From Lachnoclostridium sp. UBA933 (GTDB lineage: Bacteria > Bacillota > Clostridia > Lachnospirales > Lachnospiraceae): 9,441 nt of DNA. Location: positions 1 to 9,441 of the forward strand of contig DBDL01000088.1 of assembly GCA_002293545.1 (NCBI GenBank), in the 5' to 3' direction. The position numbers were made by a program, and so were the translations under genes. Shown here one piece after another: positions 1 through 8,591 of this stretch. The notes below the pieces were generated by a model, which was not told the DNA's origin, searched no databases, and saw only the letters and a list, made by a program, of their open reading frames with translations. Every line of letters begins with the position of its first letter. Position 1 is the first letter of the stretch.

Positions 1-1929
1 CCCGAAAGGAACCGAAAAAAGCGTTCTGTTATATTGAGTTATATGAAACAGCAGGGTTTAATCACACCGCAGGAGTACAATGAGGCGGTTCAGGATAAAG
101 TATACAAACGCATCCGGATCGTAAATGAAAAAAAGCAGGTAGGAACAGGGGATTCACGGTATAATTCATATTTTACCGACGCATTGATTGAGCAGGTATT
201 GCTGGATTTAAAGGATGATTTGGGATACACGGAAACACAGGCATATGACACATTGTACCGCGGCGGACTCAAGATTTACACAACGCAGGACAGCGCAAAG
301 CAGCAAATCGTAGATAAGACGGTCAATGATGATAAATTATATCCTCCGGGAACCGCGATGCAGCTTTCTTATCGGCTTTCTGTGCTTCATAAGGACGGTG
401 AAGAAACACATCATGATGAAAAAACATTACAAAGATATTTTAAAAGGCAAGGGAAAACCATTTCGATTTATTTTCATGATAAAAAGAACGCCAATACGCT
501 GGTAAAAGAATACAAAAAAAAGATGATAAAAAAATCAGACCGGATAACAGGCGAAACCGTCGATTTTATTGTTCAGCCGCAGGTTTCTTTTGTGCTTATG
601 GATCAGGCAACCGGAGAAGTCAAGGCAATCAGCGGGGGACGCGGTAATAAAACAGGAAATCGGACGCTCAACCGCGCAACCGGTTCGCTTCGCCAGCCGG
701 GGTCTACTTTCAAAATCGTATCTGCCTTTTTACCGGCATTGGATACGACAGGAATGACATTGGCAACCGCAAAAGACGATGCGGAGTTTTATTATCCGGG
801 TACAAAACGCAAAGTTAGAAACTGGTACTCAAGCGGATACAGAGGTTTAACTACATTACGCGAAGGAATTACCAATTCCATGAACATTATAGCAGCGAAA
901 ACATTGGAAGAAGTTACACCAAAAACCAGCTATGATTATTTATTAAATCTGGGTTTTACTTCTCTCGTTGAGAACACCACCATTAACGGAGAAACATTTA
1001 CCGATATTGCGCTGCCGATGGCTCTCGGCGGGTTGACAAAAGGTGTTTCCAATATAGAATTGACAACGGCTTTTGCGGCGATTGCGAATCAGGGGATATA
1101 TAATAAAGCTTCTTTTTATACCAAAATCGTTGACCACGACGGAAATATACTAATCAATAAACAACCGACAAAACGGCAGGTAATACTTCCGACAACGGCA
1201 TGGTTATTAACAGATGCCATGGAGGATGTTGTAAACACCGGGACGGGAACGGCGGTAAAATTTCAAAACAGCAGCATAGCGATTGCGGGGAAAACGGGAA
1301 CCACCACAAAAAATGTGGATCTTTGGTTTGTCGGATATACCCCTTACCTGACTGCCGGAATATGGGCGGGTTACGATCAGAATGAAACACAGACCAATAC
1401 TGCCTATCATAAGAATATCTGGCGTACCATTATGGAGAAGGTCAGTAAAGAGCAGGAAGAAAAGAAAACAGCCGATACGGTCATTTGGGAAAAATCCAAT
1501 CGTAAATCCCGCGGCAGCGCCGATGAAAATGTTAAAATCAAACTTACAGAGGGGGATAAGAAAACCGGATTTCAAAGACCATCCGGTATTGTAACAGAAA
1601 CAATATGTACGAAGTGCGGGAAGCTTGCGGTAGATGGTTTGTGTGATCAGGCACCGGGCGGTCCGTATGTCCGGAGGGAATTTTTTGCCAAGGGGACGGC
1701 TCCGACGGAGTCCTGCGACTGTCATATCCGATGCCGGATTTGTCTGTCCAGCGGTCGTTTGGCAACGGAAAACTGTCCGCCGGAACTCATTACGACAAGA
1801 ATTTATTTGCAAAAAGAAGAAACGGGAAGAACAGACGATACTCCTTATATCATGCCGGGCGGTTTGGCAAATTCTATTTGCCCGGTACATGGAGGAAGCA
1901 GTAAATCCCGTGACAAAATGGGAGGGTGA
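1..1929 (+). CDS. Class A penicillin-binding protein (PBP1A-like), 5' partial
   Basis: Bifunctional peptidoglycan synthase acting outside the membrane. The reading frame is open to base 1, beginning with residues PERNRKK, which resembles the end of a GT51 glycosyltransferase domain. The TTG at 34 is therefore not the start; membrane anchor and most of GT51 lie upstream of the window. The transpeptidase domain is complete: SxxK as STFK at 703-714 (catalytic Ser codon 703), SxN as SMN at 877-885, and KTG followed by T at 1291-1302. All three active-site motifs are intact, so the enzyme should be active. After the transpeptidase comes a roughly 110-residue tail with nine cysteines (1606-1881) containing two copies of a C-x2-[CS]-G-[KR]-L-A-x(3,4)-C pattern. 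Overall sequence style is that of Lachnospiraceae PBP1A proteins (from memory). The gene overlaps the ribosome binding site of the following glycosyltransferase gene, so the two are probably co-transcribed. Confidence 0.95.
   Translation, partial: PERNRKKRSVILSYMKQQGLITPQEYNEAVQDKVYKRIRIVNEKKQVGTGDSRYNSYFTDALIEQVLLDLKDDLGYTETQAYDTLYRGGLKIYTTQDSAKQQIVDKTVNDDKLYPPGTAMQLSYRLSVLHKDGEETHHDEKTLQRYFKRQGKTISIYFHDKKNANTLVKEYKKKMIKKSDRITGETVDFIVQPQVSFVLMDQATGEVKAISGGRGNKTGNRTLNRATGSLRQPGSTFKIVSAFLPALDTTGMTLATAKDDAEFYYPGTKRKVRNWYSSGYRGLTTLREGITNSMNIIAAKTLEEVTPKTSYDYLLNLGFTSLVENTTINGETFTDIALPMALGGLTKGVSNIELTTAFAAIANQGIYNKASFYTKIVDHDGNILINKQPTKRQVILPTTAWLLTDAMEDVVNTGTGTAVKFQNSSIAIAGKTGTTTKNVDLWFVGYTPYLTAGIWAGYDQNETQTNTAYHKNIWRTIMEKVSKEQEEKKTADTVIWEKSNRKSRGSADENVKIKLTEGDKKTGFQRPSGIVTETICTKCGKLAVDGLCDQAPGGPYVRREFFAKGTAPTESCDCHIRCRICLSSGRLATENCPPELITTRIYLQKEETGRTDDTPYIMPGGLANSICPVHGGSSKSRDKMGG
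1920..1926 (+). promoter_or_regulatory. Ribosome binding site of the GT8 gene, inside the PBP gene
   Basis: GGGAGGG lies in the last codons of the penicillin-binding protein gene, 8 bases before the ATG at 1935. In-frame alternatives at 1926 (GTG) and 1929 (ATG) overlap it or sit only 2 bases away, so this site decides the start at 1935. Because the site is covered by ribosomes finishing the upstream gene, translational coupling is likely (inference). Confidence 0.75.
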
Positions 1930-1934
1930 TGCAT

Positions 1935-2717
1935 ATGAATATTTTAATCAGTGTATGTGAGGCGTTTCTGATACCGGCGAAAGCTATGCTGTATTCACTG
2001 GCACAGCATAATGAAGGGCTGAAGATTTATCAGTTCTGCGGTTCGCTGACATCGGGTCAGATTGAAGATTTAAGGGGATTTGTGCAGGAGAAATGTAATG
2101 CCGAGCTGATATCCATTGACGCAAACGGATACTTTGAGGATGTGCCGTTATCGAAGCAATATGGAAAACCGGAACTTTATTTCCGTCTTTTGGCGCCGTA
2201 TATTTTGCCGCAGGAGATGGAACGTATTTTGTATATGGATGCGGATATGATTGTAAACGGTTCATTGGAAGAATTTTATAATCAGTCATTTGAAGATGCC
2301 TATGCGGTTGTCGCAAGCGACCGGTTTTATTTTTGTGACGAGGTTCAAATGCAGAAGAAAAAGCTCGGTATGGGCGAAGACGATATTTATTTCAATTCGG
2401 GACTGATTCTCTTTCACCTAAAGCGGTTCCGTGAAAATATTTCTTTCCGCGATATTATGGACTTCATAAAGAAAAATAGGGAGAACTTATTTTATTTTGA
2501 CCAGGATATACTGAACTGCCTGCTGCTGAACCATAAAAAGCTTTGTGACGGCAAGTATAATTTTCAGGCATATCCTTTTGAAGCATTAAGCGTTTCGGAT
2601 GTGCAGGATAAAGTTGTATTGCATTATACCGACCGCCCCAAACCGTGGGAAAATAATTATACCGGAAATCTGGCACCGCTGTATCGGGACGTGCTTGTAA
2701 AAGCAGAGCTTACATAA
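1935..2717 (+). CDS. Glycosyltransferase family 8 protein
   Basis: Predicted cytoplasmic GT-A fold, metal-dependent, retaining glycosyltransferase of 260 residues; GT8 enzymes usually transfer glucose or galactose from the UDP-sugar. Visible motifs: N-terminal MNILISV strand, DxD as DAD at residues 102-104 (metal and nucleotide-sugar binding), FNSG at 153-156, DQD at 189-191, and the C-terminal UDP-contact motif HYTDRPKPW at 230-238. That last motif is normally HxxGxxKPW; here the Gly position is Asp. I see no signal peptide or membrane segment. The start at 1935 is preferred because of the GGGAGGG 8 bases upstream and because family proteins begin with this MNIL strand. The acceptor cannot be told from sequence; adjacency to a peptidoglycan synthase and convergence with rhamnose genes suggest an envelope polymer or glycolipid, which is inference. 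Confidence 0.9.
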   Translation: MNILISVCEAFLIPAKAMLYSLAQHNEGLKIYQFCGSLTSGQIEDLRGFVQEKCNAELISIDANGYFEDVPLSKQYGKPELYFRLLAPYILPQEMERILYMDADMIVNGSLEEFYNQSFEDAYAVVASDRFYFCDEVQMQKKKLGMGEDDIYFNSGLILFHLKRFRENISFRDIMDFIKKNRENLFYFDQDILNCLLLNHKKLCDGKYNFQAYPFEALSVSDVQDKVVLHYTDRPKPWENNYTGNLAPLYRDVLVKAELT

Positions 2718-2751
2718 GACAATGCAATTTCCGGCGCAGACACCCTCCGAA

Positions 2752-2766
2752 AACCAAAATTTGGTT
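2752..2766. repeat. 15-base inverted repeat at the convergent gene junction
   Basis: AACCAAAATTTGGTT is a perfect odd palindrome spanning the end of the 47-base gap between the glycosyltransferase stop (2715-2717) and into the rfbD stop (2765-2767). As RNA it could form a 6-bp stem with a 3-base loop, but only two pairs are G-C and no T-run follows on either strand, so it is a poor intrinsic terminator. It may be chance in AT-rich spacer. Confidence 0.25.
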
Positions 2767-3598
2767 ACTCCAAATATCTTTTCACGGCGTCCTCCCAAGC
2801 CGGCAATGGTGTAAACCCGTTTTCTTTCAAGGCATCCAAGTTCAAACGGCGTTTTTTCGGTCGTTTTGCTTTGGATGGAAATTCATTGCTTGTGACCGGA
2901 TTGACTTTTACCCGAAGTCCTTTTATGCGGAAGATTTCTTTTGCAAAATCATACCAACTGCAATATCCCTTATTTGTGGCATGATAAATCCCGTAACGGT
3001 CACTTTCAATCATATCGGACAGGAGATACTTTAGATCCGCAGTATAAGTCGGGGAACCGATTTGATCTGACACCACATTAATTTCATCCTGTTTTTCCGC
3101 CAGACGAAGCATTGTTTTTACGAAATTTGCTCCGTTTTTTCCATAAATCCAAGAGATACGGACGATAAAATATTTTGCTGCCAGTGCCTGAACATACTTT
3201 TCCCCCTCATATTTCGTTTGTCCGTAAAAATTTACGGGCGAACGGTCGTCGTCCGGCATCCAAGGGCGCTCGCCGGTTCCGTCAAATACATAATCGGTAC
3301 TGATATAAATCATTTTACACGATTGCTTTCCGCATTGCTTTGCAATGTTTTTTGTCCCGTCAGAGTTGATTTTCCGGCACAGTTCTTTTTCATCTTCGGC
3401 TTTGTCAACCGCAGTATACGCAGCACAATGGATTACTGCTTCCGGTTTTACCTGTTCCATTACCCGGATTACTGCTTCCGGTTTTGTGATATCCATTTCC
3501 TCAATATCCACTCCGATTACTTCATGTTTCCGTTTTTCCAGTTCTGATACGACATCACTGCCTAATTGTCCTTTTGCTCCTGTAACAAGTATCTTCAT
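2765..3598 (-). CDS. rfbD: dTDP-4-dehydrorhamnose reductase
   Basis: Also called rmlD. Cytoplasmic enzyme for the last step of dTDP-L-rhamnose synthesis, reducing dTDP-4-dehydro-L-rhamnose with NAD(P)H; the product feeds rhamnose-containing surface polysaccharides. The 277 residues match the family length. Visible: Rossmann GxxGxxG as GAKGQLG at 7-13, STDYVFDG at 100-107, catalytic YxxxK as Y125/K129, RISWIYG at 147-153 and QIGSPTY at 179-185. The ATG at 3596-3598 has a strong GGGAGGG 9 bases upstream. It lies 52 bases downstream of rfbB in the same direction. The hexapeptide KPEAVI occurs at residues 39-44 and 51-56, encoded by identical bases. RmlD and the paralogous RmlB both belong to the extended short-chain dehydrogenase superfamily, but the YGQTK context and length fit RmlD. 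Confidence 0.93.
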   Translation of the reverse strand: MKILVTGAKGQLGSDVVSELEKRKHEVIGVDIEEMDITKPEAVIRVMEQVKPEAVIHCAAYTAVDKAEDEKELCRKINSDGTKNIAKQCGKQSCKMIYISTDYVFDGTGERPWMPDDDRSPVNFYGQTKYEGEKYVQALAAKYFIVRISWIYGKNGANFVKTMLRLAEKQDEINVVSDQIGSPTYTADLKYLLSDMIESDRYGIYHATNKGYCSWYDFAKEIFRIKGLRVKVNPVTSNEFPSKAKRPKKRRLNLDALKENGFTPLPAWEDAVKRYLE

Positions 3599-3607
3599 AA
3601 ACTGATT

Positions 3608-3614
3608 CCCTCCC
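3608..3614 (-). promoter_or_regulatory. Ribosome binding site of rfbD
   Basis: On the minus strand GGGAGGG stands 9 bases before the rfbD ATG. It fixes this start and shows that rfbD has its own strong translation signal despite probably sharing a transcript with rfbB. Confidence 0.75.
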
Positions 3615-3650
3615 TTGATTTTGTAATGCTGATAGAAACCGGGTATAATA

Positions 3651-4682
3651 TCATCCCTGTTCTAACCGTTCGCGGTAATTTTGACTGAAATAATTTTTAT
3701 AGTCCCCGCTCAAGATATTCTTCCACCAGGATTCGTGCTCCAGATACCACTGAATCGTCATGCGGATCCCCGTATCAAAATGATACTTTGGTTTCCATCC
3801 GAGTTCCCGTTCAAGCTTGGACGGGTCAATTGCATAACGTCTGTCATGTCCGGGGCGATCGGTTACATATTGAATTAAGCTTTCCGGTTTCTTTAATTCA
3901 CGCAGAATCGTTTTGACAACCTCCAGGTTTGTCCGTTCATTATGCCCGCCGACATTATAAACCTCACCGGCGTTTCCGCCGTGAATAATCAAATCAATGG
4001 CGCTGCAGTGGTCTTCTACATGAAGCCAATCCCTTATATTTTCGCCCTTTCCGTAAACAGGCAGGGATTCATCGGCAAGAGCTCTGGAAATCATGAGCGG
4101 AATCATTTTTTCCGGAAAATGATAGGGCCCGTAGTTGTTGGAGCAGCGGGATATGGATACCGGAAGTCCAAATGTTCTGTGATAGGCGAGTACAAACAAA
4201 TCCGCACTTGCTTTGCTGGCGGAATAGGGACTGGATGTATGAAGCGGCGTTTCCTCCGTAAAAAATAAATCGGGGCGGTCTAACGGCAAATCCCCGTATA
4301 CTTCGTCGGTAGATACCTGGTGATAACGCTTCACTCCGGTTTCTTTGGCTGCCTCCAACAGAACCTGGGTACCTAATACATTCGTCGTAACAAATATTCC
4401 GGGATTCATAATGGAACGGTCAACGTGGCTTTCCGCCGCAAAATTTACAATGATATCAAATGCTTCTTTCTGAAACAGCTTCATAATAAAACCGCGGTCG
4501 GAAATATCCCCTTTGATAAAGGTGTAGTTTGGGTTTGCTTCCGCTTGTTTTAATGTTTCTAAATTCCCGGCATATGTTAGCAAGTCAAGATTTACTATCT
4601 GATAATCCGGGTATTTATCAAGCATATAATGGACAAAATTTCCTCCGATAAATCCGGCTCCGCCGGTCACTAATATTTTCAT
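3651..4682 (-). CDS. rfbB: dTDP-glucose 4,6-dehydratase
   Basis: Also called rmlB. NAD-dependent enzyme converting dTDP-glucose to dTDP-4-dehydro-6-deoxyglucose, the second step of dTDP-L-rhamnose synthesis and a branch point to other deoxysugars. Visible in 343 residues: GxxGxxG as GGAGFIG at 7-13, the dehydratase STDEVYGDL with T125-D126-E127, catalytic Y153-xxx-K157 in YSASK, the family signature SNNYGPYHFPEK near 181-192, and RPGHDRRYAID near 276-286. Length is usual. The ATG at 4680-4682 has AAAGGA 7 bases upstream. It is 39 bases downstream of uvrC and 52 bases upstream of rfbD, all in one direction. rfbA (thymidylyltransferase) and rfbC (epimerase) are absent from the window and must be elsewhere if rhamnose is made. 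Epimerases such as GalE share the fold, but the TDE triad supports a dehydratase. Confidence 0.95.
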   Translation of the reverse strand: MKILVTGGAGFIGGNFVHYMLDKYPDYQIVNLDLLTYAGNLETLKQAEANPNYTFIKGDISDRGFIMKLFQKEAFDIIVNFAAESHVDRSIMNPGIFVTTNVLGTQVLLEAAKETGVKRYHQVSTDEVYGDLPLDRPDLFFTEETPLHTSSPYSASKASADLFVLAYHRTFGLPVSISRCSNNYGPYHFPEKMIPLMISRALADESLPVYGKGENIRDWLHVEDHCSAIDLIIHGGNAGEVYNVGGHNERTNLEVVKTILRELKKPESLIQYVTDRPGHDRRYAIDPSKLERELGWKPKYHFDTGIRMTIQWYLEHESWWKNILSGDYKNYFSQNYRERLEQG

Positions 4683-4721
4683 ACCATGATCCTTTCTTTT
4701 CTTTCATATATTATCGTATTG

Positions 4722-6593
4722 CTAAGCTTTTGAATCCGGGATATCATCTTCCTCCGTCACATGAAAGAAGTCATATACGGCTTTTGCAGATTGCTCATTC
4801 ATTGCCGGTACATTTTTCAGTTCTTCAACTTCCGCATTTTGAATTTTTTCCAAAGATACGAAATATTTCATCAAAGCTTTTCTCCGTTTCGGACCGATTC
4901 CGTCAATATCGTCCAAGATAGAATGAACCTGTCCTTTGCTTCGTAAGGAACGATGGTACTCAATCGCAAAACGATGGGTTTCATCTTGGATTCTGGTAAT
5001 CAGACGGAAGCCTTCGCTGTGTGTATCCAATGAAATCTCATGATTGTTAAAGTATAAACCTCTTGTTTGATGCTTGTCATTTTTCACCAATCCACAGACG
5101 TGAATATTTAATCCTAATTTAACTAATACGTTTTTGCATGTGTTTACCTGTCCCTTGCCGCCGTCCATCATGATTAAATCCGGCATAATGTTGAATGCAT
5201 TCTTAATGTCTTTACTATCGTTTCTGTCATTATGGGTAAAGCGGCGGGTCAGCATTTCTTCCATTGCCGCATAGTCATCCGGTCCGGTCACATTGTTGAT
5301 ACGAAACTTCCGGTAGTCATTTTTTCTCTTTTTGCCGTTTTCAAATACAACCATCGAACCTACCGTTTGGAATCCGTTGATGTTGGAAATATCAAAAGAC
5401 TCAACACGCATTGCGTCAATCCCCAGTATTTCCCCGATTTCTTTCATTGCTCCGGTAGTTTTTGCTTCTTCCCGTTTTAGTTTTTCGGCGTCCTGCTCCA
5501 GAATCAGCCGGGCATTTTTCCCCGCTAATTCAAGCAGGCGTTCTTTATCCCCTTTCTTAGGAACCCTTACATATACTTTTTGTTCTTTTTTTGCGGAAAG
5601 CCAGCTTAAAATGGTTTCTTCATCCTCCAAGCTTTCCTCTACCAGTAATTCCCGCGGGATATACGGCGTTCCGGCATACATTTGCTTAATAAACTCCGAA
5701 AGAATATGCCGGTTCGTTTCTTCTGACACACCGGTCAGGTAATAATGTTCGCGGCCAATCAGTTTGCCGTCCCGGATAAAAAAAACCTGTGCCACCGCTT
5801 CATCTTTTTCTTTGGCAACACCGATAATATCGCGTTCTCCATTTTCACCGGAAGGAATTTTCTGCCGCTCGGAGATGACCCGCAGGCTGTGCAGGCTGTC
5901 CCGGTAAAAAGCAGCCTCTTCAAATTCCAGCCGTTCTGCGGCAGCATTCATTTTCTTTTTGATTTCCAACATAACCGGTTTGCTGTTACCGGATAAAAAT
6001 TCCATTACATGATTGAACCGCTGTTTATATTCGTCCTGTGAAATGTTTCCGCTGCAAGGTGCGTCGCATTGCTTCAGTTCATAGTAAACACACGGACGGG
6101 AAGATGAAACATTTTTTTTATTGATATCACGGCTGCAGCTCCTGAGCCGGTATATTTTATTTAAGACCTCGATGGTATCATAGATTGCCTTTGCACTTAC
6201 ATAGGGACCGTAATACTTTGCACCGTCTTGTTTCATCTGGTGTGCAATCATCAGCCGGGGATACTCGGCTGAAACGGTTACTTTCAGAAAAGGATAGGAT
6301 TTACCGTCCTTCAGCATGGTATTGTATTTGGGGTTATACTCTTTAATCAAATTACATTCTAAAATCAATGCTTCTAATTCATTATCGGTAATAATATATT
6401 CAAAATATGCAATATGTTCAATCATGCGCTGGATTTTATAAGTGACATTTCTGCCTGATTGAAAATACTGCCGTACACGGTTTTTTAAATTAATTGCCTT
6501 GCCGACGTAAATTACGGTATCTTTTTCATCGTGCATCAGGTATACACCCGGTTTGTCCGGGAGTTTTTTCAAATCCTCTTTGATTGACGACAT
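4722..6593 (-). CDS. uvrC: UvrABC excinuclease subunit C
   Basis: Nuclease of nucleotide excision repair that cuts on both sides of a lesion after UvrA/UvrB loading. The 623 residues carry the full architecture: GIY-YIG endonuclease with G16-V-Y and Y29-V-G, R39, and E74 in NELEAL (3' incision); four cysteines C153, C168, C176, C180 in the pattern reported to hold an iron-sulfur cluster in E. coli UvrC; UVR domain about 205-240 for UvrB contact; RNase H-like nuclease with D401 (SFDISN), D477 (MDGGKGQ) and H540 (THRF) for 5' incision; and helix-hairpin-helix DNA binding about 558-610. The ATG at 6591-6593 has a modest GGTGAG about 7 bases upstream. It sits 63 bases after ftsH and 39 before rfbB. 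Nothing is missing or truncated. Confidence 0.97.
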   Translation of the reverse strand: MSSIKEDLKKLPDKPGVYLMHDEKDTVIYVGKAINLKNRVRQYFQSGRNVTYKIQRMIEHIAYFEYIITDNELEALILECNLIKEYNPKYNTMLKDGKSYPFLKVTVSAEYPRLMIAHQMKQDGAKYYGPYVSAKAIYDTIEVLNKIYRLRSCSRDINKKNVSSSRPCVYYELKQCDAPCSGNISQDEYKQRFNHVMEFLSGNSKPVMLEIKKKMNAAAERLEFEEAAFYRDSLHSLRVISERQKIPSGENGERDIIGVAKEKDEAVAQVFFIRDGKLIGREHYYLTGVSEETNRHILSEFIKQMYAGTPYIPRELLVEESLEDEETILSWLSAKKEQKVYVRVPKKGDKERLLELAGKNARLILEQDAEKLKREEAKTTGAMKEIGEILGIDAMRVESFDISNINGFQTVGSMVVFENGKKRKNDYRKFRINNVTGPDDYAAMEEMLTRRFTHNDRNDSKDIKNAFNIMPDLIMMDGGKGQVNTCKNVLVKLGLNIHVCGLVKNDKHQTRGLYFNNHEISLDTHSEGFRLITRIQDETHRFAIEYHRSLRSKGQVHSILDDIDGIGPKRRKALMKYFVSLEKIQNAEVEELKNVPAMNEQSAKAVYDFFHVTEEDDIPDSKA

Positions 6594-6656
6594 GGATTCT
6601 CACCGCCCCTTTGCAAATGTTTTCATCCCTGCATTTAAAAAACCAGTGCCTTATAT

Positions 6657-8570
6657 TCATACTGTTTGTGATTCCTCAGGCTTTCCTTCTTTGCTTTTTT
6701 TCTTCAGCTTGATACCGGTATTTTCTTCAAACACATCCACAAACTCTTTCCCGGTAATGGTTTCTTTTTCGATCAAATGCTTTGATAATATTTTCAATAC
6801 ATCATTATACTCTGCCAATAGCTCTTTGGCACGGTTGTAGCAATGATTCAGGATAATCATGACTTCTTTATCCACTTTGCTTTCTGTCTGATCTCCGCAG
6901 TTCAGAACCGGACGGTTATCCAGATATTTGCTTTCGACCGATTCCAAACCGATTAAACCGAATTTATCGCTCATTCCGTATTGTGTTACCATGGACCGCG
7001 CAAGGGCGGTTGCCTTTTCAATATCGTTTGCCGCGCCGGTTGTTACAGACTGGAAATTAATTTCCTCGGCGGCCCTGCCGCCGTAATAGGTTACAATCTG
7101 GTCAAGCAGCTCATCCTTCTTCATCAGATATTTTTCCTCTTCCGGTACTTGCATTACATAGCCGAGCGCACCCATCGTTCTCGGAACGATCGTGATTTTT
7201 TGAACCGGTTCCGTATTTTTTAGCAAAGTTGTTACCAAAGCGTGCCCGATTTCATGATATGCCACAATCTTTTTCTCTTCTTTTCCTAAGATGCGGTCTT
7301 TTTTCTCTTTTCCGGCAAGGACTACTTCGACAGACTCAAACAGGTCGTTCTGATTAACAACGGAACGGCCGTTTTTCACAGCCATAATGGCGGCTTCATT
7401 TACCATGTTCGCCAAATCAGCACCGACAGCACCGGAGGTTGCCAATGCGATTTCTTCCAGATTTACCGTGTCATCCATCAATACATCATGTGAATGAACC
7501 CTCAGAACATCAATGCGTCCTTTTAAATCCGGTTTTTCTACGATAATCCGCCGGTCAAAACGACCCGGTCTTAATAAAGCTTTATCCAAAACCTCCGGCC
7601 GGTTTGTGGCGCCGAGGATGACAATACCTTTTGAGGAATCGAAACCGTCCATTTCCGAAAGCAGTTGGTTCAATGTCTGTTCACGCTCATCGTTTCCGCC
7701 GCCGTAGTGGGAATCACGGCTTTTCCCGATGGCGTCGATTTCATCAATAAAAATAATACATGGCGCCCTATCGGTTGCCTGTTTAAATAAATCGCGGACA
7801 CGGGAAGCACCGACACCTACAAACATTTCAACAAAGTCCGAACCTGTCAGCGAAAAAAACGGAACGTGGGCTTCACCCGCCAATGCTTTGGCGAGCAATG
7901 TTTTACCGGTTCCGGGAGGTCCTACCAAAAGAGCGCCTTTCGGCAATCTTGCCCCGATCCTCGTATATTTTTCGGGGTGCTTCAAAAAGTCTACGAGTTC
8001 AAAAAGAGATTCCTTGGCTTCCTCTTGCCCCGCAACATCACGGAAGTTTACGCCGGTATCCTTTTCCACATGCATCTTGGCGTTGCTCTTTCCGACGTTT
8101 CCCATAAGACCGCCCATTCCGCCGCCCTTTGTCATAGAGCGCATAATCATATAAAAAACACCCCACAATAAAGCAAGCGGAAGCAGATAAGACAGGATAT
8201 CATATAAAGTAATCCCGTCGGATACGATGTCCGCACCAAAATCCACATTGGATTTTTTCAATTCACGAACCAATTCCTCATCATTGACATAACCGGTATA
8301 GAAAGTAATCGGACGCCCCATGATTTTTTTGGTTTCTTTCGGTTCAATATAAATACGGTTGGACTCAAATTCTATTGCCTTGATTTCATCTGCCCGGAAC
8401 ATATCATAAAACTCACGATATGTTATTTGTTTTTCTGTGGCGGCAGTCAATTGCCCGTTCATATAAGTGATGACAAAAAAAACAAACACCGTAGAAAGTA
8501 TGCATAGAATAATGGTTTGACGAAGTCTTTTTTTTCGTTCTTCATCCTGTCTTCTGTTGTTTGGATTCAT
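6657..8570 (-). CDS. ftsH: ATP-dependent zinc metalloprotease FtsH
   Basis: Membrane-anchored AAA+ protease that extracts and degrades misfolded membrane proteins and some regulators. The 637 residues show: transmembrane helix 1 about 19-37, an extracytoplasmic domain to about 120, helix 2 about 122-143, Walker A GPPGTGKT at 217-224, pore loop FVG at 250-252, Walker B IIFIDEID at 272-279, second region of homology with arginine fingers R334 and R337, zinc site HEIGH at 439-443, and the third zinc ligand D516 in [15 protein letters not shown] instead of the common HEAGH still fits HExxH. The start is placed at 8568-8570 because the protein then begins with a short basic tail before helix 1 and has GGAG upstream. 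A GTG 48 codons further up is in frame but lacks a ribosome binding site and would overlap the neighbouring gene. uvrC follows 63 bases later. Confidence 0.96.
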   Translation of the reverse strand: MNPNNRRQDEERKKRLRQTIILCILSTVFVFFVITYMNGQLTAATEKQITYREFYDMFRADEIKAIEFESNRIYIEPKETKKIMGRPITFYTGYVNDEELVRELKKSNVDFGADIVSDGITLYDILSYLLPLALLWGVFYMIMRSMTKGGGMGGLMGNVGKSNAKMHVEKDTGVNFRDVAGQEEAKESLFELVDFLKHPEKYTRIGARLPKGALLVGPPGTGKTLLAKALAGEAHVPFFSLTGSDFVEMFVGVGASRVRDLFKQATDRAPCIIFIDEIDAIGKSRDSHYGGGNDEREQTLNQLLSEMDGFDSSKGIVILGATNRPEVLDKALLRPGRFDRRIIVEKPDLKGRIDVLRVHSHDVLMDDTVNLEEIALATSGAVGADLANMVNEAAIMAVKNGRSVVNQNDLFESVEVVLAGKEKKDRILGKEEKKIVAYHEIGHALVTTLLKNTEPVQKITIVPRTMGALGYVMQVPEEEKYLMKKDELLDQIVTYYGGRAAEEINFQSVTTGAANDIEKATALARSMVTQYGMSDKFGLIGLESVESKYLDNRPVLNCGDQTESKVDKEVMIILNHCYNRAKELLAEYNDVLKILSKHLIEKETITGKEFVDVFEENTGIKLKKKSKEGKPEESQTV

Positions 8571-8575
8571 ACCCG

Positions 8576-8579
8576 CTCC
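8576..8579 (-). promoter_or_regulatory. Ribosome binding site deciding the ftsH start
   Basis: On the minus strand GGAG is followed by 5 bases and then the ATG at 8568-8570. Spacing is slightly short but acceptable. The competing upstream GTG at 8712-8714 is preceded by an AT-rich stretch with no Shine-Dalgarno match, so this site supports the shorter ftsH. Confidence 0.55.
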
Positions 8580-8591
8580 GTTCCTGCGCCT

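Noticed and set aside
34..36. TTG at 34 as the start of the penicillin-binding protein gene
   Set aside because: The frame stays open to base 1 with residues resembling the GT51 domain end, and a PBP starting here would lack its membrane anchor.
1207..1890. A 227-codon open frame antisense to the penicillin-binding protein gene
   Set aside because: It lies wholly opposite a clear transpeptidase and Cys-rich tail, has no recognisable domain, and its Cys/Arg/Phe-rich composition is what an antisense shadow gives.
4683..4721. GATAAT in the uvrC-rfbB gap as a -10 element
   Set aside because: No acceptable -35 element stands 16-18 bases upstream, and the gap is only 39 bases, so read-through from uvrC is as likely.
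7729..8154. A 141-codon open frame on the plus strand opposite ftsH
   Set aside because: It is antisense to the conserved AAA+ ATPase core and shows no domain; it is a shadow of the strong codon bias of ftsH.
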